From NCBI GenBank assembly GCA_964652195.1, contig CAZZBB010000072.1:21126-85125 (forward strand): a stretch of 64,000 nt of DNA, written 5' to 3'. Below are positions 36,372-45,390 of this stretch, one piece after another. Origin of the DNA: MSPOR6 sp964652195 (GTDB lineage: Bacteria > Poribacteria > WGA-4E > WGA-3G). The notes beneath the pieces were generated by a model that did not search any database, was not told where the DNA came from, and saw only the letters and a list, made by a program, of their open reading frames with translations. Position 1 is the first letter of the stretch. Every line of letters starts with the position of its first letter. The translations under genes and the position numbers were made by a program.

Positions 36372-37589
36372 ATGTCAGATATTTTACCAAGTAGTTTATT
36401 TATTCAGATTCAAGATGCATCTGGTAATTGGGCTTCAGATTTCGCTGAAAATGTAATCATTCCTAAAATTCCACATCTACCCGTGGAATTAGGCACTGTA
36501 CTTGTCATGTTAGCATGCGCGGGTTTATTCGTCGCCGTTGTCCCTTTACTTCCTTTAGTACTTGTTCTTGCAGAAAGAAAAGTTGCGGCTCGGTTCCAAA
36601 ACCGAACAGGTCCCATGCGTGTTGGACCGTGGGGAACTCTTCAAACGCTTGCAGATGGTATTAAGCTTATCTTCAAAGAAGACTTTATTCCACCACAAGG
36701 GGACAAACTCCTTTTCCTTCTTGCTCCTTACGTCATATTTGCATGTTCTTTCGCAGTATTTGCAGCAATTCCATTTAGTCAAAATATCTTGGTGAGTGAC
36801 TTTAATATCGGCATCTTTTATATTATGGCGATTTCATCTGTCATTGTAATGGGTGTGATTATGGCTGGATGGTCATCGAATAGTAAATGGTCTCTATTAG
36901 GATCATTACGTTCAGCAGCCCAGATTGTCAGTTATGAAATTCCACTCGGTCTTTCTATTTTGACTGTCGTCATGTTGGTAGGCAGTTTAGGTATGAAAGA
37001 TATCGTAACTTCTCAAGAGAACGGGTTTTTCAGTTGGTTAATTTTTCGATCTCCCTTTACGTTCATTGCATTCTTTATCTTTTTCATTTCATCCATAGCA
37101 GAAGTCAACCGAACACCATTTGATTTACCTGAAGCAGAATCTGAAATCGTTGCAGGATTCCACACTGAATATAGCGGGATGAGGTTTGCACTCTTTTTTA
37201 TTGCTGAATATGCAAATATGTTTGCTGTCAGTGCAATTGCTGTTACACTTTTCTTGGGCGGGTATGAAGGGATTCTTCCCGGATACGACTTTATGGGTGG
37301 TTTTCCCGGTTTCGTAATAAAGACATTAGGTCTTGTTTTCTTAATGATGTGGTTGAGATGGACTCTACCACGACTTCGTGTTGACCAACTCATGAATCTT
37401 TGCTGGAAATATTTTATACCGATCTCTTTCTTCAACATCTTAGGTACAGGTATCTGGGGTTTAATTTTCGAAACGGATGATATATGGAGTATAGGAATTA
37501 GTTGCGCAATTGTCTATGTCGGTTTAATCAGTGCGTATGCATTAGCTGGAAGAGTTTTTTCTCGAAAACCAGCACCACAAGCAAGTTAG
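36372..37589 (+). CDS. nuoH: NADH-quinone oxidoreductase subunit H
   Basis: The 405-residue protein has eight or so hydrophobic segments. It contains the ND1 landmarks ERKVAARFQNRTGPMRVGPWG, DGIKLIFKEDF and AEVNRTPFDLPEAESEIVAGF. The ATG at 36372 follows AAGGAAG. NuoH forms the quinone-entry channel between the arms. There is an N-terminal extension of about 35 residues before the first membrane helix. Confidence 0.95.
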   Translation: MSDILPSSLFIQIQDASGNWASDFAENVIIPKIPHLPVELGTVLVMLACAGLFVAVVPLLPLVLVLAERKVAARFQNRTGPMRVGPWGTLQTLADGIKLIFKEDFIPPQGDKLLFLLAPYVIFACSFAVFAAIPFSQNILVSDFNIGIFYIMAISSVIVMGVIMAGWSSNSKWSLLGSLRSAAQIVSYEIPLGLSILTVVMLVGSLGMKDIVTSQENGFFSWLIFRSPFTFIAFFIFFISSIAEVNRTPFDLPEAESEIVAGFHTEYSGMRFALFFIAEYANMFAVSAIAVTLFLGGYEGILPGYDFMGGFPGFVIKTLGLVFLMMWLRWTLPRLRVDQLMNLCWKYFIPISFFNILGTGIWGLIFETDDIWSIGISCAIVYVGLISAYALAGRVFSRKPAPQAS

Positions 37590-37624
37590 ATTAAACGAGA
37601 TAGTCTACGCTGGAGACTACAATT

Positions 37625-38344
37625 ATGGACAAATACATTCGAAACATTTACAAAGGTATATACACTGTCCTTGTTGGAATGCGGATTACTATACGACAAT
37701 TTTTTGAACCAAATGTTACACACCAATATCCTTATGAACATGATTTTGAAAAGAAGCAGAATGTGCGAGAGATTCCAAAAGGATATCGGGGACAACTCTA
37801 TAACCGTATTGAGGATTGTATTGGATGTAAAAAGTGCGAGATGATCTGTCCTGTTGATTGTATCACCATTAAAGGTGATAAACTACCAAAAGGTGAACAA
37901 CTTTGGGATAGCATGAATGTTGTACATCTAAAAGATGGTACAGAAATAATTGGAATATTAGAGGGTGATGACAAAAAGATTAATCTTGAAGGTTCATTAA
38001 CTTTGACGAATACAACGTCACGCTTGGGACCACAAGAAGTTATAGACCGTCTTGAACCATCTGGTGATGAAAGTAGAACACAAACAATATCAGGGGATGA
38101 AGTGTCTCGTGTTGTTACACGTAACCCTGTCGTATTCTATCTTGAGCAGTTCGATATTGATATGTCTCTCTGTATGTATTGTGGTCTCTGTACTGAAGTT
38201 TGTCCCACTGAATGTCTTGTCATGAAGGATTCACTTGAAGGAATTGAGTATTCAAAGTTTGACCGTACAGATCTGATCTTCGAATTTGATAAGCAGGAAA
38301 TGTACAATAAAGGTGACGATAGTAGCATAGAAGCTGCAGATTAA
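37625..38344 (+). CDS. nuoI: NADH-quinone oxidoreductase subunit I with a long insert between its two 4Fe-4S motifs
   Basis: The 239-residue protein has both ferredoxin motifs, CIGCKKCEMICPVDC and CMYCGLCTEVCPTEC, for clusters N6a and N6b. In ordinary NuoI the motifs are about 35 residues apart. Here they are separated by roughly 105, with an added segment (NVVHLKDGTEIIGILEGDDK and onward) that looks like a small beta-rich domain. The C-terminal YSKFDRTDLIFE is typical. It continues the operon 35 bp after nuoH. Confidence 0.93.
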   Translation: MDKYIRNIYKGIYTVLVGMRITIRQFFEPNVTHQYPYEHDFEKKQNVREIPKGYRGQLYNRIEDCIGCKKCEMICPVDCITIKGDKLPKGEQLWDSMNVVHLKDGTEIIGILEGDDKKINLEGSLTLTNTTSRLGPQEVIDRLEPSGDESRTQTISGDEVSRVVTRNPVVFYLEQFDIDMSLCMYCGLCTEVCPTECLVMKDSLEGIEYSKFDRTDLIFEFDKQEMYNKGDDSSIEAAD

Positions 38345-38381
38345 ATTCACGCCTAAGGTTACCATGTTGGATTAATTATAG

Positions 38382-38900
38382 ATGGAAATAACACTGAAGA
38401 CACTTATCTTCTATGGATTTGCACTTTTGACAATCGGATCTGCTTTTGCTGTAGTAACCGTCCGTAATATCGTCCATGCTGCCTTTGCTTTGATGGTTAC
38501 ACTCTTTGGAGTCGCTGGTCTATATGTATTCCTTCAAGCAGATTTTCTTGCTGCAACACAAGTCATTGTATATGTGGGTGGTATTCTCGTACTCATACTT
38601 TTTGGTGTCATGATGACAAGTGGTAGATTACAAATGCGTATCCATATTGAACGCGGTCAACTCCTATTAGGCGGTGGTATTACAATCGCTTTACTAATGT
38701 TGCTATTGACAGTCATTGCTAATACACCCAGATGGAAAAACTTATCTGATGATGGTACTGAGTTTCCCCCGACGACAAGTCGTATTGGTGAATTGATTTT
38801 AAATGAACAATTTCTGCTCCCATTCGAGATTGCCTCTGTATTGTTATTAGTCGCACTTATCGGTGCAGCCCTTATTTCTCGTAAGGAGGTAAGGGATTGA
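38382..38900 (+). CDS. nuoJ: NADH-quinone oxidoreductase subunit J
   Basis: The 172-residue membrane protein has five hydrophobic segments and the ND6 pattern: VTVRNIVHAAFALMVTLFGV at the second segment and QVIVYVGGILVLILFGVMM at the third, which includes the pi-bulge region of helix 3. It lies 37 bp after nuoI and precedes nuoK. Confidence 0.93.
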   Translation: MEITLKTLIFYGFALLTIGSAFAVVTVRNIVHAAFALMVTLFGVAGLYVFLQADFLAATQVIVYVGGILVLILFGVMMTSGRLQMRIHIERGQLLLGGGITIALLMLLLTVIANTPRWKNLSDDGTEFPPTTSRIGELILNEQFLLPFEIASVLLLVALIGAALISRKEVRD

Positions 38901-38937
38901 TATTACCATAGTAATATTGGAATTTTAGAACTTATTT

Positions 38938-39246
38938 ATGACTTTACAACACTATTTAGTAATCAGTTCAATCTTGTTTTGTCTCGGTATTTTTGCTGTT
39001 TTGACACGACGTAATGCGATTAGTATTCTTATGGGTATTGAACTCATTCTCAATTCTTGCAATCTTAATTTCGTTGCTTTCTCACGTTTTGTCACACCAC
39101 CTGAGAATATAGACGGTCAGATCATCGCAATATTTGGTATTGTCTTAGCTGCAGCTGAGGCAGCTGTTTTTCTGGCGATTATACTTGCTATCTATCGGGA
39201 ATTTGGTAGTATCAGACCTGATGAAGTTGATACCTTAAAGGGGTAA
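38938..39246 (+). CDS. nuoK: NADH-quinone oxidoreductase subunit K
   Basis: The 102-residue protein has three hydrophobic segments and the two buried Glu residues typical of NuoK/ND4L, in ISILMGIELILNSCNLN and AAAEAAVFLAIILAIYR. It lies between nuoJ and nuoL, the conserved order. Confidence 0.95.
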   Translation: MTLQHYLVISSILFCLGIFAVLTRRNAISILMGIELILNSCNLNFVAFSRFVTPPENIDGQIIAIFGIVLAAAEAAVFLAIILAIYREFGSIRPDEVDTLKG

Positions 39247-39255
39247 TTATTCTAT

Positions 39256-41442
39256 ATGATTGTTCCATTAATTAGTATTATTTTACTTGCTCCTCTAACA
39301 GCATTTGCTATCTATGCTCTACTTGGTTTAGCAAAACAAGGGATACCAAGGCAAGATATTATATCTACAATTGCAATGCTTGTTGCCTTCATCTGTTCTA
39401 TTCTACTCCTCTGGCAAGTCGTTCCAGAACCAGAACCCCATACGATTGATTGGATCTCACTCGGTAGTATCACATTTTCAATGGGATTCTACCTTGACAG
39501 TGTGACAGTCATAATGCTCATCGTTGTCACCTTGGTGAGTAGTCTTGTACACATCTTCTCAATTGGATATATGCATGGTGATCCAAGGTATCCAAGATTC
39601 TTTGCATTCCTATCTCTATTCTCATTTTCCATGTTGTTCTTAGTGGTATCAGACAACCTACTCGGAATCTATATCGGTTGGGAACTTGTCGGTTTATGTT
39701 CCTACCTTCTCATAGGATTCTGGTTTGAAAAAGATTCAGCCGCAAATGCATGTAAGAAAGCATTCCTAACGACACGTGTCGGTGATGTAGGCATGTTTGT
39801 TGGGATGATGATGTTATTTACAAGATTCAAGACATTATCACTTTATGATGGAACAAATGCAGGTATATTCACACTTGTAGAAGGATTGAGTGGTACAGGT
39901 GATATGGTATGGCTATCTATAGCCGGTATTCTCATTTTTTGTGGAGCAGTTGGTAAATCTGCACAAGTGCCATTACACACATGGCTTCCCGATGCAATGG
40001 AAGGTCCAACACCAGTTAGTGCTTTGATTCATGCTGCCACTATGGTTGCAGCCGGGGTTTATCTTACAGCACGGATGTTTCCTATTCTAACCACATCTTC
40101 ATCACTTGTAATTGCCTATGTTGGTGGCATAACTGCAATTGTTGCGGCAACCATCGCAATCGTCCGTTTTGATATAAAACGAGTCTTGGCTTATTCCACA
40201 GTAAGTCAATTGGGTTTTATGATGTTGGCAATTGGAGCGGGGAGTTACGTAGCGGGATTATTCCACTTGACAACACATGCATTCTTTAAAGCATTACTAT
40301 TCCTTGGATCAGGAAGTGTTATTCATGCTTTCCATGCAATGCATCATTCACATCATGACGAAGAACATGCACACGATGACCACAGTTTAGTACACGAACA
40401 CGGGTCTGAAATTCCTCCAGATCAAGATATGCGGAACATGGGTGGACTTCGTCGAAAGATGCCATTCACTTTTGCCACTATGCTTATTGCAACCCTATCA
40501 ATATCGGGTGTGCCTTTTATATTTTCAGGCTTTTGGAGTAAAGATAAGATATTAGGCGGTGTACTTGAAAGAGCAATGGAATGGAACTCTATACACCACT
40601 ACATTCTATTTGGGGTTGCTCTCATTGCTGCAGGTATCACAGCATTTTATATGTTCCGTCTGATTTTCATGACATTTTTCGGTGAACCTCGAAATCAAGA
40701 AATGCATGAGATGGCACACGAATCTCCATGGGTTATGATTGTACCGCTACTTGTGTTAGCAGCCTTGAGTTTTCCAGCAGTGAACCATCTCTGGTTCAAT
40801 AAAGATTATGTGAAACCACCACCTCAACATCATATTCATGCACCAGAACATGCACAGGTATTACCTGATTCCAAAACAGGTGACACGGAATTTAGTTTAG
40901 CTTTCTTAGGTGTATCAGAAGCGTTTGCAGCAGAAGGAGAAGAGAATGGACATGCTACTGATGCTCACCACGCACACAGTCCGGCACATTCAATTGCAAT
41001 GGTCCTTTCAATCATTGTTGCGGGTTTAGGTATACTTCTATCCTGGTTGTTCTACCATAAACGAAGATTTTCTGCTGAGGCTGTGTCAACGACATTTCGT
41101 CCTGTATACAACTTATTTTGGAATAAGTATTATTTTGATGAATTCTACGATGGCGTGTTAGTCGCACTAACAGTATGGAAATCACGACTATTCGCACAAT
41201 TTGATGGGTCTGTAGTTGATGGCATCGTCAATGGTGTTGGTACTGTAACCCGTGATGTATTCGCTGCATTTACTGGATTTTTTGATAGTAGTGTTGTAGA
41301 TGGAATTGTCAATAGGATTGCAGAGGTTACTTGGGCAATTGGAGGAAGAATCCGTAGGATCCAAACAGGAGCAATCCAAACATATCTTTTTGTCGTAATT
41401 GGTGGGATAGTGTTGATAATTCTCATTTTTAGAATATTATAA
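39256..41442 (+). CDS. nuoL: NADH-quinone oxidoreductase subunit L
   Basis: The 728-residue antiporter-like subunit has GWELVGLCSYLLIGFWF, VPLHTWLPDAMEGPTPVSAL and IHAATMVAAGVYL, which hold the key Glu, Lys and His of the proton path. A C-terminal region fits the lateral helix HL and final segment. It is longer than usual (about 610-660) because of His/Asp-rich loops near residues 350-385 and 515-575 (for example HHSHHDEEHAHDDH). It lies 9 bp after nuoK. Confidence 0.95.
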   Translation: MIVPLISIILLAPLTAFAIYALLGLAKQGIPRQDIISTIAMLVAFICSILLLWQVVPEPEPHTIDWISLGSITFSMGFYLDSVTVIMLIVVTLVSSLVHIFSIGYMHGDPRYPRFFAFLSLFSFSMLFLVVSDNLLGIYIGWELVGLCSYLLIGFWFEKDSAANACKKAFLTTRVGDVGMFVGMMMLFTRFKTLSLYDGTNAGIFTLVEGLSGTGDMVWLSIAGILIFCGAVGKSAQVPLHTWLPDAMEGPTPVSALIHAATMVAAGVYLTARMFPILTTSSSLVIAYVGGITAIVAATIAIVRFDIKRVLAYSTVSQLGFMMLAIGAGSYVAGLFHLTTHAFFKALLFLGSGSVIHAFHAMHHSHHDEEHAHDDHSLVHEHGSEIPPDQDMRNMGGLRRKMPFTFATMLIATLSISGVPFIFSGFWSKDKILGGVLERAMEWNSIHHYILFGVALIAAGITAFYMFRLIFMTFFGEPRNQEMHEMAHESPWVMIVPLLVLAALSFPAVNHLWFNKDYVKPPPQHHIHAPEHAQVLPDSKTGDTEFSLAFLGVSEAFAAEGEENGHATDAHHAHSPAHSIAMVLSIIVAGLGILLSWLFYHKRRFSAEAVSTTFRPVYNLFWNKYYFDEFYDGVLVALTVWKSRLFAQFDGSVVDGIVNGVGTVTRDVFAAFTGFFDSSVVDGIVNRIAEVTWAIGGRIRRIQTGAIQTYLFVVIGGIVLIILIFRIL

Positions 41443-41583
41443 TTTTCGATATATGAAGCATTTGAGACTTATCTTATTATATCACTCTAAAACTATATAG
41501 GTCTTTTAGCAGCGAGAGAAATTACTGAAACTAAAACAATAATTGCCATAAAGGTAAATTCAGCGAGGAAAGAATACTAAAAA

Positions 41584-43083
41584 ATGTTATTGTCGCTAAT
41601 GATTTTTGTTCCATTGCTTGGGATGGTAGTTGTTTTGCTTCTACCACGCGAATCTGAGGAACTCATAAAACGGGTTACACTGCTGTTTACATTCATACCG
41701 CTCATTCTTGCAGTGTATCTATTTATAACATATGACCGTTCAACAGCATCATCCCAGTATATTGCCAACATTACATGGATTGAGAAATTTAATATTAACT
41801 ATCATGTCGGCATTGACGGATTGAGTGTTACTTTAATCCTTCTGACTGCTTTATTAGGGCCAATCTGTGTGATAGCGTCGTGGCGAAATATAGAAAAAGG
41901 TATTAAGGCTTATATGGCACTGTTCCTAATGTTAGAAACAGGTATGTTAGGTTTCTTCGCTGCGTTAGATCTCTTCCTATTCTACGTTTTCTTTGAACTA
42001 ACACTATTACCGATGTACTTCCTAATCGGTGTATGGGGAGGTCCACGTCGTGAATATGCGGCAATAAAGTTCTTCCTTTACACACTATTCGGAAGTGTAT
42101 TGATGTTAGTTGCCATGATTGCAGTCTATCTGACCAGTGGCGATCCGGGTTCACGTACATTTGATATTCCTACACTAATTGCCTTAGCATCAACAGAAGG
42201 ACATGCCCTCAATGATCTGAATTTCCAGATATGGGTTTTCCTTGGATTCTTTATCGGTTTTGCTGTAAAAGTCCCAATCTTCCCATTCCATACTTGGCTC
42301 CCCGATGCACACGTCGAGGCACCAACAGCAATAAGTGTTATTCTTGCTGGTGTTCTTCTCAAGATGGGTACATACGGTCTCGTCCGGATAAATATGGCAA
42401 TGTTCCCGTTAGGTTTGAATCGATTTACGAATGGTTCGGACTTCTGGGGTTATAGTCTTGCACTTCTCGGTTTTATAAATATTGTATACGGTTCATTCTG
42501 TGCCTTGGCTCAAACGGACTTCAAAAAGTTGGTGGCATATTCCAGTATTGGACATATGGGATTTGTTATTTTAGGGTTGGCAGCTCGAAATGATACCGGG
42601 GTTTCTGGGGCAATCCTTCAGATGTTCAATCATGGGGTCATCAGTGCAATGTTATTCCTACTTGTGGGTGTACTTTATGATCGCGCACATCATCGTGAAA
42701 TTAATGGTTTTGGTGGTATAGCAACTAAAATGCCAATCTACACCGGAATTACAACATTGGCTTTTATGGCTTCATTAGGGTTACCCGGTTTAAGCGGGTT
42801 TGTTGGTGAAGCGCTCTCTCTGCTTGGAGCATTTGCTAAATATAAAACACTGACGATATTATCCACAATTGGTATAGTTGTTGGTGCAGCCTATTTCCTA
42901 TGGACATTACAAAGAGTTTTCATGGGGGCATTGAACCCAGATTATGAGGATATACCAGAAATCAATGGTCGTGAAATACTTACATTAGTTCCTCTTGGAA
43001 TCCTTACCATCGTCCTTGGTGTCTTTCCACATATAGTAATTGATATGTTCAGTGAATATGTAACCGAACTGACAAAGTCATAG
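41584..43083 (+). CDS. nuoM: NADH-quinone oxidoreductase subunit M
   Basis: The 499-residue antiporter-like subunit has FYVFFELTLLPMYFLIGVWG, VPIFPFHTWLPDAHVEAPTA and the AYSSIGHMGFVILG motif. About 14 hydrophobic segments are visible. It follows nuoL after a 141-bp gap that holds no other gene. Confidence 0.95.
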   Translation: MLLSLMIFVPLLGMVVVLLLPRESEELIKRVTLLFTFIPLILAVYLFITYDRSTASSQYIANITWIEKFNINYHVGIDGLSVTLILLTALLGPICVIASWRNIEKGIKAYMALFLMLETGMLGFFAALDLFLFYVFFELTLLPMYFLIGVWGGPRREYAAIKFFLYTLFGSVLMLVAMIAVYLTSGDPGSRTFDIPTLIALASTEGHALNDLNFQIWVFLGFFIGFAVKVPIFPFHTWLPDAHVEAPTAISVILAGVLLKMGTYGLVRINMAMFPLGLNRFTNGSDFWGYSLALLGFINIVYGSFCALAQTDFKKLVAYSSIGHMGFVILGLAARNDTGVSGAILQMFNHGVISAMLFLLVGVLYDRAHHREINGFGGIATKMPIYTGITTLAFMASLGLPGLSGFVGEALSLLGAFAKYKTLTILSTIGIVVGAAYFLWTLQRVFMGALNPDYEDIPEINGREILTLVPLGILTIVLGVFPHIVIDMFSEYVTELTKS

Positions 43084-43115
43084 GCACTTTTCAAGCAAAC
43101 CTATAGGAGGATGGT

Positions 43116-44588
43116 GTGGATTACAAGAACAATATTGAGAGTATACTCTATTTCACACCAGAGATCCTACTCATTGTATTTGCCGCAGCAGTAATCATCC
43201 TTGATCTTTTTGTTAAGAACAGGGATAGTCATAAGGTCGCATATTTATCTCTCATAGGTCTTGGGTGTACCTTAATAGCAGTTCTAATCACAAATTCATC
43301 TATTTCCGAAAGTTCCTTATCCCTTTTCTGGGGTATGATTCGCTTGGATAAGTTTGCGATTTTCTTCAAAGTTCTATTAGTACTTGCAACAGCTGCAACT
43401 ATCCTCTTTTCACTCAGATCCGATGAAATTGATGCTAAATTGAAAGGTGAATATTACGCCCTTTTATTAGCAGTGACATTAGGAATGTTTCTAATGGCAT
43501 CATCAACAAATCTATTGATGATTTTCATTTCATTAGAAACTGTTAGTCTTACCTCATATATTCTTGCCGGTTTCTTAACCCATAGTCCCCGTTCAAGTGA
43601 AGCAGCCTTCAAATACATAACCTACGGTGCAGTAGCATCTGGTACGATGTTATTCGGATTATCTTTGTTGTTTGGAATGACAGGAACAGGGAATTTAGAA
43701 CTGATCAGTGAACGACTTCCAGAAGCTTTGGCGGCAGGTGATGTGACAGGATTAGGTCTACTTATTTCCATTACTTTTATTCTTGCAGGTATAGGATATA
43801 AAATTGCATCAGTCCCTTTCCATATGTGGTCCCCAGATGTTTACGAAGGTGCTCCCATCCCTATAACAGCTTTTCTCTCTGTTGCTTCCAAAGCGGCAGG
43901 ATTTGCACTGTTTTTAAGATTCTTTTATTCCGGTTTTCAAGCAGAGGGTGTTCTACAGTCAGTTGACTGGACTTTTTTATTAGCCATTGTTTCTGCACTT
44001 ACGATGACAATAGGGAATCTTGCAGCATTACCACAACAAAACGTGAAACGACTATTGGCATATTCAAGTATATCACATGGTGGTTATCTATTAATGGGTG
44101 GTGTTCTTATGACACCTGAAGGACTCGGTGCTATTCTATTCTATCTTGTAGTCTATTTCTTTATGAATTTAGGTGCATTCTACGTTGTTGTTCTAATAGC
44201 AAATGAATCGGGGAGTGAAATGATTGAGAGTTATCGTGGTCTTTCATCCCGGGCACCACTTGTTGCTGTAGCAATGTTGATTTTCCTGGTTTCTCTAACT
44301 GGTATTCCACCTGTTGCAGGATTCTTCGGTAAATGGCTTTTATTCACTGCTGTCATCAGTAAAGGTATGTACTGGTTAGCATTTGTCGGTCTATTGAATA
44401 GTGTAGTTTCGCTTTACTACTATGCTCGTATTATCAAAGCAATGTTCTTTGAATCTTCTGAAGAAGAAGAGAGTTTCTCATTTTCAAACAGTACATTTGC
44501 TCTATTAAGTGTCTTTGTAATTCCCACCATTTTCATCGGTATCCTAAATATACTCTATAACTTTTCTGATAAGATTACTTTGCAATAA
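43116..44588 (+). CDS. nuoN: NADH-quinone oxidoreductase subunit N
   Basis: The 490-residue antiporter-like subunit has SLETVSLTSYILAGF, VPFHMWSPDVYEGAPIPITA and LLAYSSISHGGYLLMG. The start is a GTG at 43116, five nt after AGGAGG; an ATG at 43111 is out of frame. It ends the operon. No nuoE, nuoF or nuoG is present, so the locus encodes the 11 core subunits without the NADH-input module. Confidence 0.95.
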   Translation: MDYKNNIESILYFTPEILLIVFAAAVIILDLFVKNRDSHKVAYLSLIGLGCTLIAVLITNSSISESSLSLFWGMIRLDKFAIFFKVLLVLATAATILFSLRSDEIDAKLKGEYYALLLAVTLGMFLMASSTNLLMIFISLETVSLTSYILAGFLTHSPRSSEAAFKYITYGAVASGTMLFGLSLLFGMTGTGNLELISERLPEALAAGDVTGLGLLISITFILAGIGYKIASVPFHMWSPDVYEGAPIPITAFLSVASKAAGFALFLRFFYSGFQAEGVLQSVDWTFLLAIVSALTMTIGNLAALPQQNVKRLLAYSSISHGGYLLMGGVLMTPEGLGAILFYLVVYFFMNLGAFYVVVLIANESGSEMIESYRGLSSRAPLVAVAMLIFLVSLTGIPPVAGFFGKWLLFTAVISKGMYWLAFVGLLNSVVSLYYYARIIKAMFFESSEEEESFSFSNSTFALLSVFVIPTIFIGILNILYNFSDKITLQ

Positions 44589-44649
44589 GTGTAATACCAA
44601 ACAGATTGACATTACGGGATTGATTACTGTATACTAATTCTTTAATCAA

Positions 44650-44720
44650 TGCCCGGTCGTCTAATGGTAGGACGCATGACTCTGGATCATGTAGTGAAGG
44701 TTCGAGTCCTTCCCGGGCAG
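44650..44720 (+). tRNA. tRNA-Gln (anticodon CTG)
   Basis: A complete cloverleaf folds here. The acceptor stem is TGCCCGG with CCGGGCA, with G as discriminator base. The D arm contains TAATGGTAGGA. The anticodon stem CATGA/TCATG encloses loop CTCTGGA. The T arm is GAAGG-TTCGAGT-CCTTC. The anticodon CTG reads CAG (Gln). CCA is not encoded. It lies 61 bp after nuoN. Confidence 0.95.
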
Positions 44721-44764
44721 TTCAGTGAATACAATACCTATAATGAAACTTATATGGAGTCAAG

Positions 44765-45199
44765 ATGGAACGTGTAGAAACCACACCTGAAGAATATATC
44801 GAAAGCCAAGAAACAGAAATTAAAACTGTTCTGACAGAACTACATGAATTAATCAAGTCTTCATTACCAGATCAAGATATATGTTTGTGGGAAGGTATAT
44901 TTTGGGGTGGTAGTGAACAAAGGATCATCGGATATGGACATTGGTCTTACCAACGATCTGATAAAAAGCAAGTTGAATGGTTTCTCGTAGGGTTAACTCG
45001 ACAAAAGAACTATTACAGTATCTATGTGAATGCAGTCGAAGGAAGAAAATACCTTACCGAGGTCTACAGTTCACGACTCGGAAAAGTCAAGACTGGTAAG
45101 AGTAGTATCGGATTTCGCAAACTTGCTGATGTGGATCTTGATGTCTTACGTGAATTAATTGAACACGCATATAAGACTACATCCGATAACGATTCATAA
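44765..45199 (+). CDS. DUF1801-family protein
   Basis: The 144-residue soluble protein fits the DUF1801 (YdhG-like) pattern. It starts with TTPEEYIESQ, has LHELIKSSLPDQDICLWEGIF, and ends in RKLADVDLDVLRELIEHAYK. The family has an SCP2-like/YdhG fold of unclear biochemical role. It follows the tRNA by 44 bp; GGAG precedes the ATG. Confidence 0.7.
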   Translation: MERVETTPEEYIESQETEIKTVLTELHELIKSSLPDQDICLWEGIFWGGSEQRIIGYGHWSYQRSDKKQVEWFLVGLTRQKNYYSIYVNAVEGRKYLTEVYSSRLGKVKTGKSSIGFRKLADVDLDVLRELIEHAYKTTSDNDS

Positions 45200-45390
45200 A
45201 TACCAGAAAATAGAATTCTATCTATAAACCTACTCTAATACATCGCTAACGTCTAATTGATAGAAAGATAGTTCACAAGCATCTGCCAAAATTCATATTC
45301 CATTACAAGTATTCATTTTCTTTGTCTTTCCAGTTTATTTTTCTTCAATCAAGCGTCCTTGTACTATATACCACATCTTGGAGAAACTCA

